Assembly: GCA_027485615.1 (NCBI GenBank)
Contig: JAIXQS010000157.1
Span: 1 to 60,167 of the forward strand
Direction of reading: 5' to 3'
Source: Verrucomicrobiaceae bacterium
GTDB lineage: Bacteria > Verrucomicrobiota > Verrucomicrobiia > Verrucomicrobiales > Akkermansiaceae
Length of the DNA: 60,167 bases
The notes under the pieces were generated by a model. That model saw nothing but the letters and a program-made list of their open reading frames with translations, was not told the origin of the DNA and made no database searches. This document shows, piece after piece, positions 8,871-16,944 of this stretch (positions are counted from its first letter, which is position 1; each line of letters begins with the position of its first letter). The translations under genes were made by a program, and so were the position numbers.

Positions 8871-10304
8871 TCAGGGTGCTTTGTCGTATTTCATCGCCCG
8901 GTCGTCTGTCGCCTTCGACCATTTGCGAAGCGCTAGGTAGAGACGCTTGAAGTCATCGCGATGGACCGGATCCCCGCTGAGCTCTTTCATTTCATCCGGG
9001 TCCGCAGCCGTGTGATAGAACTCGAATCGTGGAGGATGGCCGTCAAGCGATTGAGGGTCCATCCAAGTGAGGAAACGGTAGGCCTCGGGAAACTTGTCCT
9101 TCACCCGGACGGTCTCGGCATAGGTGCGGTTCCCCCATTTCGGCCAGAATTTCTGGTCCTCATTGACTTGGCGGGGCTTGTTTTCACCTTCACGGACAAT
9201 GAGATGGAACCGGCCGTCGAAAACCGAGCGCTCCTGCATCCCTCCGTCCGGAGTCATGGGAGCGTGGGAGATCTCAGCAAAGATGTAGTCGTGAATTTTC
9301 ACGTCATCGCCCCCTCCCAGTGCGGGCCGGAGGGATAGCCCCTCGGCTTTGGGAAGCGGCGGGAGGCCGATCAGGTCGAGAATCGTCGGAGTGATGTCCA
9401 GTTCGCTGACGAGGCTTTTCGCCCGGACTCCATGCCCCATTCCGGGCACGCGGACCACTAGTGGGATGCGAAGTCCGAGGTCGTTGAGATTCATTTTTCC
9501 ACGGTTGAACGCCGGGCCGTGATCTCCCAAGAAGATGACGATGGTTTCTTCCTCCTGCCCGCTGGCCTTCAAAGCAGCAAGAGCCTGACCGACATAAACG
9601 TCCGCCGCCTCGATGGCGGCTAGATATTCAGCCCAATCCTTCCGCACCAACGGGGTGTCCGGCAGAAAGGCGGGTAGCTTGACTTCGGAGGGATTTACGC
9701 GGATCGGCGTTTTGTCGCTGTCCGGGAATTTGCGGTGTGAGTCGGAAATATTGTATAGGAGAAACCACGGCTTGCCGGCTTTCCCGGCCTTTTTGATAAA
9801 GCTGGTGGCACTTTCCCCCCGAGGATGGTGGATAAATTCATCGTAAGGAAATTTTTCGACCGGCGCGACGTGCAGCTTGTGGGTGACTCCCTGATAGTAG
9901 CCAGCCTTGTGGAGTTTCTCGATGAGGGTGGGAATCCCGTCCCGGACGCGATGCTTGCGGTAGATGGGGCCCGCTACCTCGGCGGGAGTCAGCTGCGAGG
10001 CGGGCTTGTGATAGTTTTCGGTGTTGTTCAGTAGTCCATTCACATGGCTGCAACGCCCCGTCAGCAACGCCGCCTTGGAAGCGGAGCAAACCGGATAGGC
10101 GACGAACGCGTTCTGGAAATAAACACCCGACGCCGCCAGCGCATCCATGTTCGGCGTCAGGATTCCGGGTGTCCCCGCATATCCAAAGTGCGATCCCTGG
10201 TCCTCGGTAAGGATCAAAAGCACGTTCAACCTGCTGGCGGGTGCTGCATGACCGCAAGCGGTCAAAACCCACAACATCATGCAAAAATATTTAAACGTTC
10301 TCAT
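8871..10304 (-). CDS. Secreted sulfatase (formylglycine-dependent, S1 family)
   Basis: A 477-residue exported sulfatase with a signal peptide (MRTFKYFCMMLWVLTACGHA). Family S1 features: an N-terminal metal-binding strand LILTEDQGSHFGY (E34/D35 where many members have DD), the formylglycine site at C73 in the string VCSASKAALLTGR, a second metal motif FLGDHGPAFNRGKMN, and a C-terminal region with FYHTAADPDEMKELS typical of arylsulfatases. The site reads C-S-A-S-K, with Lys instead of the usual Arg at +4; this variant needs checking for maturation. It should hydrolyse sulfate esters or sulfamates on a glycan, in the periplasm or outside. It lies downstream of the PAS-AraC regulator, on the same strand, with a 304-bp gap rich in inverted repeats. 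No sulfatase-maturing enzyme is in the window. Confidence 0.92.
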   Translation of the reverse strand: MRTFKYFCMMLWVLTACGHAAPASRLNVLLILTEDQGSHFGYAGTPGILTPNMDALAASGVYFQNAFVAYPVCSASKAALLTGRCSHVNGLLNNTENYHKPASQLTPAEVAGPIYRKHRVRDGIPTLIEKLHKAGYYQGVTHKLHVAPVEKFPYDEFIHHPRGESATSFIKKAGKAGKPWFLLYNISDSHRKFPDSDKTPIRVNPSEVKLPAFLPDTPLVRKDWAEYLAAIEAADVYVGQALAALKASGQEEETIVIFLGDHGPAFNRGKMNLNDLGLRIPLVVRVPGMGHGVRAKSLVSELDITPTILDLIGLPPLPKAEGLSLRPALGGGDDVKIHDYIFAEISHAPMTPDGGMQERSVFDGRFHLIVREGENKPRQVNEDQKFWPKWGNRTYAETVRVKDKFPEAYRFLTWMDPQSLDGHPPRFEFYHTAADPDEMKELSGDPVHRDDFKRLYLALRKWSKATDDRAMKYDKAP

Positions 10305-10608
10305 AGCGATTTTCGATATAATCCATATCCGCAGTGTGGTCCGAATGAAGTGGGAGATACTTAAGCAAATTGAATCAAATGAAGTGATTCGGACACCAGA
10401 TGCCCTAGAGTAAACTGTCGTTAATTGTCAAAAATAAATCATTATTTGACGATTAATTGATCGATCCACTGCGCCGAGCCTAGCCAGCTCGCACATTTTG
10501 CCAACATTCCTTTTGGTAGCATTTTTCGGTCCTCACATGAGCTTTCTCAACGACCTTCACCCTAAAAGCATTTTACTGGCAATTAGTCTGAAGCCCTGAT
10601 GAGCGCCG
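10305..10608. promoter_or_regulatory. 304-bp gap with three inverted repeats, upstream of the sulfatase
   Basis: This AT-rich region has no gene. It holds GTCCGAAT (10339-10346) repeated inverted as ATTCGGAC (10387-10394); GAATCA-N7-TGATTC at 10372-10390 nested inside it; and a strong hairpin at 10421-10456 with 12-bp arms (one G:T pair) and a 12-nt loop. The nested pair sits 35-90 bp upstream of the sulfatase start, as expected for an operator. The hairpin follows the AraC gene and could be its terminator, although no clear T-run follows it. Confidence 0.4.
10530..10586. repeat. 57-bp dispersed repeat, copy A
   Basis: Starts with 21 bp (TCCTCACATGAGCTTTCTCAA) identical to 15520-15540 and continues with a diverged block containing CCCTAAAAGCA in both. 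Overall identity by eye is about 85% over 57 bp. Copy A lies just downstream of the AraC stop; copy B lies just upstream of the phytase gene. No open frame or inverted ends are evident. It may be the footprint of a mobile or duplicated element. Confidence 0.7.
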
Positions 10609-11349
10609 CTATCCTTGGTGCAGCATTCGAAACTGCTTCGGCGTTAGGCCGATGCGTTTGCGGAAGTGTTGGGTAAAGGCGCTTTGGTCGCAGAAAGCAT
10701 GGGCATGGGCGATGTCGATGACTTTGTCGGTGGTTTGGATGAGGGCTTCGGCGGCAGACTCGATGCGGATACGGAGCATGAGTTCATAGGGCGTGACGCC
10801 GAGGGCTTGGTGGATCTTGCGATACAGCGTGCGCTCGGAGAGGCCGCATTCGCGGGCGAGTTCGGCGGTGCTGAGGATGCGGCCGGTGTTCTTTTGGATG
10901 CGGCTGACGATGAGTGTGACTTCGTTGCTGGGCTGATGACGGCTGCGACCTTCATCGCGGCGAGTGAGGCCCATGAGCCCAATGATCTTCCCGTTCTTGC
11001 CTCGCAGCGGAACCTTGGTGGTGAGGAACCAAGTCAATGTGCGCTGCTCGTCATACCAGACTTCGAGGCGATTGATTAACGGTTTTCCGGTGCGGAAGAC
11101 GAGCGCGTCATCGGCGCGGTAAGCTTTGGCGGCTTGCTCGGGGTAGAAATTTTCGTCAAGTTTGCCGATGACATCCGCTTCACGTTCGTGGCCCAGGCGG
11201 GCCAACATCGGCCCGCTGGCAACGATGAGGCGGCTCTCGAGATCCTTCACGAAGAAAAACACATTGGGCTGCTGATCGAACATGAGCCGGAAGGCCTGCG
11301 GATCGGTCATGCTAGCGAAGAAAGCGTTCTGAATTGATTTGGCAGGCAT
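10609..11349 (-). CDS. AraC-family transcription regulator with N-terminal PAS domain
   Basis: A 246-residue regulator. Residues 18-130 form a PAS-like domain (FDQQPNVFFFVKDLESRLIV, then IGKLDENFYP and an RTLTWFLTTKVPLRGKNGKI core). Residues 145-246 form the AraC/XylS DNA-binding domain with two helix-turn-helix motifs (STAELARECGLSERTLYRKI, and VIDIAHAHAFCDQSAFTQHF followed by RKRIGLTPKQFR). The PAS domain would bind a small ligand and tune activator function; this architecture is common near glycan genes in Verrucomicrobiota. It is divergently oriented to the DUF6807-dehydrogenase fusion, with only 71 bp between the two start codons, and it precedes the sulfatase on its own strand, so both are likely targets. 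Confidence 0.93.
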   Translation of the reverse strand: MPAKSIQNAFFASMTDPQAFRLMFDQQPNVFFFVKDLESRLIVASGPMLARLGHEREADVIGKLDENFYPEQAAKAYRADDALVFRTGKPLINRLEVWYDEQRTLTWFLTTKVPLRGKNGKIIGLMGLTRRDEGRSRHQPSNEVTLIVSRIQKNTGRILSTAELARECGLSERTLYRKIHQALGVTPYELMLRIRIESAAEALIQTTDKVIDIAHAHAFCDQSAFTQHFRKRIGLTPKQFRMLHQG

Positions 11350-11420
11350 GGCAGGATGTTAACAACTTTTGGCAGAACTGGCCTATGGACTAATGAAGAA
11401 GAAGGAGTTTACTTATCGTA
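11350..11420. promoter_or_regulatory. 71-bp divergent promoter region
   Basis: The gap between two divergent start codons must hold both promoters or their core parts. TGGCAGGATG and TGGCAGAACTGG are repeated in direct orientation here. An AAGGAG ribosome-binding site at 11402-11407 lies 13 nt before the rightward ATG. I cannot place -35/-10 boxes with confidence. Confidence 0.4.
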
Positions 11421-14400
11421 ATGCAAGCAAAACTTCCCCTATCGTTTCTAACCCTATGCCTTCTCGCCAGCACCGGGGCTTTGGTTCATGCTGCGGCGCT
11501 CACGTTGCGTCAGGACGAAGCGACGAACACCATATCAGTGTATCGCGAGAACAGCAAGGAGGCAATCCTCACGCAAAATGCGCGCCCGGATTTTCGGCCT
11601 TACATCCATCCGATTGTCGCTCCGGATGGGAAGGGCGTGCTGACGGAATATAGCCCAGGGCATCACAAGCATCAGACGGGTCTCTACTGGGGGCTGAAGC
11701 AGATTAATGGGCGCGACTTTTTTCACAATCCAGGCGCGGCCTTCTGGCGCAAGCTGTCTAGCAAGGTGCTGGTGGCTAAAGGTGAGTCGGTGAAGTGGAC
11801 GACGGTGTATCAACTGCTCGATGCCGAGGGCAAACCGATGATGAACGAGACACAGGTATGGACGATGCGCGATAGCGATGGCCGCTATTTGCTGGATCTC
11901 GAATGGAAGGGCGAAGGGCTCGTGGACCTGACCATGTCGAAGCAACCTTACGGTGGCCTTTTCCTGCGCATGCCGTGGAAACCCGGCGTGGAGGGCGGCG
12001 TGATGAACAGCGTGCGCCAAGGCAACGCGCGTGCAGAAGCACAGCGCTCGATCTGGATGGATGTGGGCATGAAACTGGATGGCCGCGACGACCAGGCGCA
12101 CATCGCGATTTTTGATCATCCAAAAAATGCAGGCTATCCGCAGCCGTGGCGTGTCGATGGGCAGATGGGTGTGGGGCCTTGCCGGGCAATTACGGGCGAT
12201 TGGAAGATCGCCAAGGGCAAGACTGAGACGGTGCAGCACCAGTTTGTGGTCTACACCGGCAAGCTCAACGATGTCGCGCTCTTGGAGGCATGGAAAAAAT
12301 ACACGGGCCAAGGTTCTGACGCCGTGATGTGGGGCATCGCCAAAGCGGAAGGCAAAGCCGCTGGGTTTCTGACGGGAGAGCAAGCCCTTGCCAAGATGAC
12401 CGTGTCTGAAGGTTTTGAGGCGAAGCTCGCCGCGGTGGAGCCGATGATCACCCAGCCGATGGCGTTCTGCTGGGATGATCGCGGCCGTCTCTGGGTCGCG
12501 GAAAATCGGGATTATGAAACGCGCGGGACCGGTTTCTCCGCCGATGGCAACAGCCGCATCCTGATTCTCGAAGACACCAATGGAGATGGGAAGTTCGACA
12601 CGCGGCAAGTCTTCCTCGAAGGCATTCCCTTTCCCGCCGCCATTGCGGTCGGGTTCGACGGACTCTGGCTCGGCGCGCCACCCAATCTGCTCTTCGTGCC
12701 CGACAAGGATCGTGATGACAAAGCCGACGGAGCCTTCGAAGTTCGCCTCACCGGATGGGGGATTCAGGATCGCCACGAGACCTTAAACAGCTTCCATTGG
12801 GGACCCGATGGCTGGCTCTACGGCTGCCAGGGCTTCGCCACACGCTCAACCGTGGGCAAGCCGGCCGATGGCGGCAAGATCTTCCGTAAGGGCGATTCGT
12901 TCCCTGCCGAGATTCCGGTCAAAGATGGCCAATACATCGACGGTGGTGTGTGGCGTTATCATCCCACGAAGGATCTCTTCGAAGTCGTTGCGCACGGCTT
13001 CAGCAATCCTTGGGGAATCGATTTCAATGACCACGGCCAGATTTTCATCACCGCCTGCGTGATCCCGCATCTCTGGCATGTCATCCCCGGCGGTATCTAT
13101 CACCGCCAGGGCGGTAGGCACATCAACCCTCACGTTTATGATGACATCAAGACCATCGCCGATCATCGCCATCGCTCCGCACACGGCGGTGCGCGCATCT
13201 ATCTCGCCGACGAGTTTCCCAAGGAATACCGCGACCGCATCATGATGGCGAATATTCATGAGCATAATGTGATCACGGACATCCTTAAGCCGAGTGGCTC
13301 GGGTTTCATCGGTCATCATGGCGATGAACCGCTCTGCGCCAATGACAATGCATGGGTGGGTTTCAGCATGGAGATCGGGCCCGATGGCGCAGCGTATGTG
13401 CTCGACTGGCATGACACCGAAATCTGTGGCTCTGCCGTCCACGACAAAGATACCGGCCGCATCTACCGCCTCGCGCCCAAGGGTCTGCCAGGAAAGACCG
13501 GGATTAATCTCGCCGCGCAGTCCGACCTCGAACTCGTCGGCCTGCTGACGCATCGCAACGATTGGTATAGCCGCCGTGCCCGCGTGCTGCTTCAGCACCG
13601 TGCTGCTGCTGGCCAACTCGATGCCGCTGTGCCCGCAAAGCTGTGGGAACTCTTCGCGCAATCCAAAACCTCCGCGCATCAACTCCGCGCACTCTGGGCT
13701 TTGCACATCACGCAGAATCTCCCCGCGGATCGCTTGCTGCCGCTGCTCGATCATGCCGAGCCGTATGTTCGTGGCTGGGCCATTCAGTTGCTTGGCGAAG
13801 ATCGTAATTACAGCCCAGCGGCTTTGGCAAAGCTTGCGGCGATGGCGGAGAAGGACAGCTCGCCCATCGTGCGTCTTTACCTCGCTGCGGCGCTCCAGCG
13901 CATGCCACGGGCGGACCGCTGGCCCATTGCTAACAAACTCGTCGCCCATGCTGAGGACGCTGCGGATCATAACTTGCCGAAGATGCTTTGGTTTGGTATC
14001 GAGCCGATGGTGGAAGCCGATGCCACGCGTGCGTTGGCACTCGCCACCCAAAGCAAGATCCCGCTGCTCGTGCCATACATTGCCCGCCGCGCCGTTGCCG
14101 CCAAACAGCTCGAACCCGTGGCTGCCGCACTGCTGAGCAACACCGATCTCGCCCTGCGTCTCCAGCTTGTAGAAGGCGTGCGTGATGGGCTCAAAGCACT
14201 GGGCCGCAATGGGGTCACGAAGCCGAAAAACTGGGACGAAGCCTTTGCCGCGCTGGACGCAACCAAGGATGCCAAGCTCACCGACTTCACCGCACAAATC
14301 GGTCAGCTGTTTGGCGATGCCAAAGCCGCAGATGCGCAGCTTGCCGTGCTCAAGGACAAGGCAGCACCCATTGAGCGTCGCCGACAAATCCTAACCGCCT

Positions 14401-15221
14401 TTGCCCGCGATGCGTATGCCGCAGCTCTCCCGGTGGTCATGTCGCTGCTCGATGAACCCGCCATCCGCCGCGATGCCATCCGCGCACTGGCTTCGTTCGA
14501 TGCTCCGCAGGTCGCGCCGACATTGATCAAGCGCTACGCTACGCTCTCCGCTGCCGAGAAAGCCGAGGTTGTGCTCACGCTCTCCACACGCCGCAGCAAC
14601 GCGAGCGCCTTGGTCGCTGCGTTGAAAAACAAGGCCATTCCGAAGACCGATGTCACCGCCTCTGATGCCCGCCAACTCTACCGCGTGCTCGGGCCATCGT
14701 TCGTCGAGTTTTGGGGTCCCATCACCCAGCTCGCCAGCGACAAGCAGGCCGAGATAGCGAAGTATAAAGCCATGCTAACCGATGCCGAAATTGCCAAAGC
14801 TGACACAAGTCAGGGCCGCGCCATCTACGAGCGCACCTGCATGGCCTGTCACAAACTCTACGGCGCAGGCGGCATCATCGGCCCCGAGCTTACCGGCTCA
14901 AATCGCGCCGATCTAGACTACATCCTCTCGCAGATTATCAACCCCAGCGAGGTCATGCAGGATAGCTATCAACTCGTGATCGTCACCACTCGCGATGGCC
15001 GCACCCTCTCTGGCACAGTCGTTGCTGAAGATAACCAACAGCTCACGCTCCGCCTCGTGGGGCAGGACAGCATCGTCACCAAATCCGAGATCCTTTCCCG
15101 CGAAAAATCTCCGGTTTCGATGATGCCTGAGGGCTTGCTCAAAACCCTCAAAGATAACGAAGTCCGCGACCTCATCGGCTACCTCCGCACCCCCGCGCAA
15201 GTGCCTCTGCCCCAGAAGTGA
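11421..15221 (+). CDS. Secreted DUF6807 - PVC dehydrogenase propeller - HEAT - cytochrome c fusion (copy 1)
   Basis: A 1266-residue protein with four parts. A signal peptide ends near residue 25. Residues 27-297 are a DUF6807 domain (the family often labelled PmoA), with the histidine cluster H81-H82-x-H84 in SPGHHKHQTGLYWG. Residues 310-750 are the sorbosone/glucose-dehydrogenase-like propeller of PVC bacteria (CWDDRGRLWVAENRDYETR, HWGPDGWLYGCQG, WRYHPTKDLFEVVAHGFSNP). Residues 760-1110 are alpha-helical HEAT-like repeats. Residues 1130-1266 are the PVC heme-binding domain with C1140-M-A-C-H1144 and a late SMMPEGLL segment that may give the axial Met. An exported sugar or aldose oxidation that passes electrons to the covalent heme is likely; the substrate is unknown. 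A close paralogue lies at 27366-31154. It is divergent to the PAS-AraC gene. Confidence 0.92.
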   Translation: MQAKLPLSFLTLCLLASTGALVHAAALTLRQDEATNTISVYRENSKEAILTQNARPDFRPYIHPIVAPDGKGVLTEYSPGHHKHQTGLYWGLKQINGRDFFHNPGAAFWRKLSSKVLVAKGESVKWTTVYQLLDAEGKPMMNETQVWTMRDSDGRYLLDLEWKGEGLVDLTMSKQPYGGLFLRMPWKPGVEGGVMNSVRQGNARAEAQRSIWMDVGMKLDGRDDQAHIAIFDHPKNAGYPQPWRVDGQMGVGPCRAITGDWKIAKGKTETVQHQFVVYTGKLNDVALLEAWKKYTGQGSDAVMWGIAKAEGKAAGFLTGEQALAKMTVSEGFEAKLAAVEPMITQPMAFCWDDRGRLWVAENRDYETRGTGFSADGNSRILILEDTNGDGKFDTRQVFLEGIPFPAAIAVGFDGLWLGAPPNLLFVPDKDRDDKADGAFEVRLTGWGIQDRHETLNSFHWGPDGWLYGCQGFATRSTVGKPADGGKIFRKGDSFPAEIPVKDGQYIDGGVWRYHPTKDLFEVVAHGFSNPWGIDFNDHGQIFITACVIPHLWHVIPGGIYHRQGGRHINPHVYDDIKTIADHRHRSAHGGARIYLADEFPKEYRDRIMMANIHEHNVITDILKPSGSGFIGHHGDEPLCANDNAWVGFSMEIGPDGAAYVLDWHDTEICGSAVHDKDTGRIYRLAPKGLPGKTGINLAAQSDLELVGLLTHRNDWYSRRARVLLQHRAAAGQLDAAVPAKLWELFAQSKTSAHQLRALWALHITQNLPADRLLPLLDHAEPYVRGWAIQLLGEDRNYSPAALAKLAAMAEKDSSPIVRLYLAAALQRMPRADRWPIANKLVAHAEDAADHNLPKMLWFGIEPMVEADATRALALATQSKIPLLVPYIARRAVAAKQLEPVAAALLSNTDLALRLQLVEGVRDGLKALGRNGVTKPKNWDEAFAALDATKDAKLTDFTAQIGQLFGDAKAADAQLAVLKDKAAPIERRRQILTAFARDAYAAALPVVMSLLDEPAIRRDAIRALASFDAPQVAPTLIKRYATLSAAEKAEVVLTLSTRRSNASALVAALKNKAIPKTDVTASDARQLYRVLGPSFVEFWGPITQLASDKQAEIAKYKAMLTDAEIAKADTSQGRAIYERTCMACHKLYGAGGIIGPELTGSNRADLDYILSQIINPSEVMQDSYQLVIVTTRDGRTLSGTVVAEDNQQLTLRLVGQDSIVTKSEILSREKSPVSMMPEGLLKTLKDNEVRDLIGYLRTPAQVPLPQK

Positions 15222-15614
15222 CGCCACTAAACGCCAGTTTCCCGCTCTGAAGTATCACACTCACAACCATGATACGTTCAATTTGCACCTCCCTGCCAAA
15301 GCAGTAAGAGCGCACGGAATGAAACACTCACGACCAAGGGGCAGGCCTTCAGTCATGTGCACTGAAAGAGATCTCCGACCCTGCCTCCGAAAGGGGTGGG
15401 ATTCTTTCCTCTCGGCCATGGAAAAATGGAACATTCGGACCTCTTAGGAGACACGACTCGCATTGCTCAGGTTGTCGAGGAACGCCATGGGTGAAACGAC
15501 CGATTTCCCCGCCCTCCGATCCTCACATGAGCTTTCTCAAAGGCCTTAACCCTAAAAGCAATTTCCTAGCAATAAGCGTCTATCGAACCCAGGCTTCCTC
15601 AGGCTCTCAAACAT
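15222..15614. repeat. 393-bp intergenic region with two dispersed repeats
   Basis: There is no credible gene. The 16-bp repeat at 15343-15358 matches 8571-8586. The 57-bp repeat copy B at 15520-15577 matches 10530-10586 and ends 37 bp before the phytase start. Sharing two different short repeats with the flanks of the sulfatase region suggests that pieces of non-coding DNA were copied between the two places, or that both carry remains of the same element. Confidence 0.65.
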
Positions 15615-16676
15615 ATGACTAATTCCGCAGCAGCAAAAACAGGTATCTCGCTGGTACTCCTTCTGAGTGCAGGCCCTGTCAGTGCCGACACCAAGGCCAT
15701 CAAAATCGCGCCAGCCGTGCAGACAGAAGCCGTCGCCCATGATGCCGACGATCCCGCAATCTGGATCCATCCGTCGGATGCCTCCAAGAGTCTGATCATC
15801 GGGACTGATAAGGGCAAAGATCCAGCAAAGGGGGGCATTTATGTTTTCGATCTCGATGGCAAGACCCGTCAGAAGATACTCAACCTTGACAGGCCTAATA
15901 ACGTGGATGTCGAGTACGGCCTGAAGATCAACGGTGAAGAGACAGATATCGCCGTCGCCACAGAACGCAACAAGAAGCGCCTGGTGATCTTCAAGATCGA
16001 CAAGAAGCAGGGAACACTTACCGATATCACCGGCGATGACACCTCTGTTTTCAAAGGCGAAACTGGGGGCGCCTCCGAGCCGATGGGAATTGCGTTATAC
16101 AGGCGGCCATCGGATGGATCGGTTCATGCCTTCGTCAGTAGAAAGACCGGGCCCAAAAGCGGATATCTCGGCCAGTATCGCCTGGCGTCGGCAGCGAATG
16201 GCAAGGTCAACCTGGAAATGGTGCGCGTGCTGGGAAATTGGAGCGGCGTAGGCGAGATCGAGTCCATAGCCGTCGATGACAAAGCCGGCTTGGTGGTCTA
16301 CAGCGACGAAGGGTTTGGGTATCGGGTATGGAAGGCCGACCCCGACGCGCCGGGGGCCGACAAGGAAGTAAATGTGATCGGGAAAGCGGGGTGGAAAGGT
16401 GATCGGGAAGGCGTCGGTTTCTATCCGCTGGGCGGCAAGACCCTCTCCGTCTGCACCGACCAGATCATCGGCGGGAGTAAGTATTACATCTTCGAAAATG
16501 CCGAAAAGAGCGCGGACGCTCCCATTGCCGTAATGGAATCCACCGCGGATGAAACGGACGGTATCGAGGTGACAGCAAGGCCACTAGGTCCCAAATTCCC
16601 AAATGGCATGCTGGTTGTGATGAACAGCTCGGGCCGCAACTTCTGGCTGTTCAATTTCCCTTCCGGACCCCTGTAG
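15615..16676 (+). CDS. Beta-propeller phytase (3-phytase)
   Basis: A 353-residue secreted enzyme of the usual length for beta-propeller phytases. A signal peptide covers about residues 1-24. Conserved blocks appear in family order: DADDPAIWIHP (43-53), IIGTDKGK (61-68), GGIYVFDLDGK (73-83), RPNNVDVEYG (93-102), ATERNKKRLVIFKID (115-129), EPMGIALYRRP, IESIAVDDKAGLVVYSDEGF, DREGVGFYP and a final DQIIGGSKYYIF. The acidic residues in these blocks bind the calcium ions needed for activity. It would release phosphate from phytate or other phosphorylated polyols outside the cell. It is followed by a 268-bp gap and is not obviously part of the glycan operon. It may give phosphorus supply when plant material is degraded. 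Confidence 0.93.
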   Translation: MTNSAAAKTGISLVLLLSAGPVSADTKAIKIAPAVQTEAVAHDADDPAIWIHPSDASKSLIIGTDKGKDPAKGGIYVFDLDGKTRQKILNLDRPNNVDVEYGLKINGEETDIAVATERNKKRLVIFKIDKKQGTLTDITGDDTSVFKGETGGASEPMGIALYRRPSDGSVHAFVSRKTGPKSGYLGQYRLASAANGKVNLEMVRVLGNWSGVGEIESIAVDDKAGLVVYSDEGFGYRVWKADPDAPGADKEVNVIGKAGWKGDREGVGFYPLGGKTLSVCTDQIIGGSKYYIFENAEKSADAPIAVMESTADETDGIEVTARPLGPKFPNGMLVVMNSSGRNFWLFNFPSGPL

Positions 16677-16944
16677 CCCGATCGCCACAAGTTGCAGAAT
16701 GCATTCTTTTGTGCATCGGGACTACTATCACTCTGGATTAGGTCGAAAAGGACTGCCTGCAAACGATCTCATCGCTGGAAAACACGCAAAGAAGGTCCTC
16801 AAAAAATCAAAGCTATGAGTCAAAATCCAAAATCAGCAATCATCATTCGTCAATCAATCTCCTCTTCCTGCGCTACTTACCCATGCCCGCCAAACCTCGA
16901 ATAGCGCCCAAGTTGACGGTCCTCCGCGACTTCTTCACGTCACC

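Noticed and set aside
12846..14387. Long minus-strand open frame (513 codons) opposite the first fusion gene
   Set aside because: It mirrors the codon structure of the real plus-strand gene and has no recognisable domain or start context. The plus frame has signal peptide, propeller and heme motifs.
15222..15614. tRNA or riboswitch in the longest internal gap
   Set aside because: No cloverleaf, T-loop or known aptamer motif could be recognised; only the two dispersed repeats stand out.
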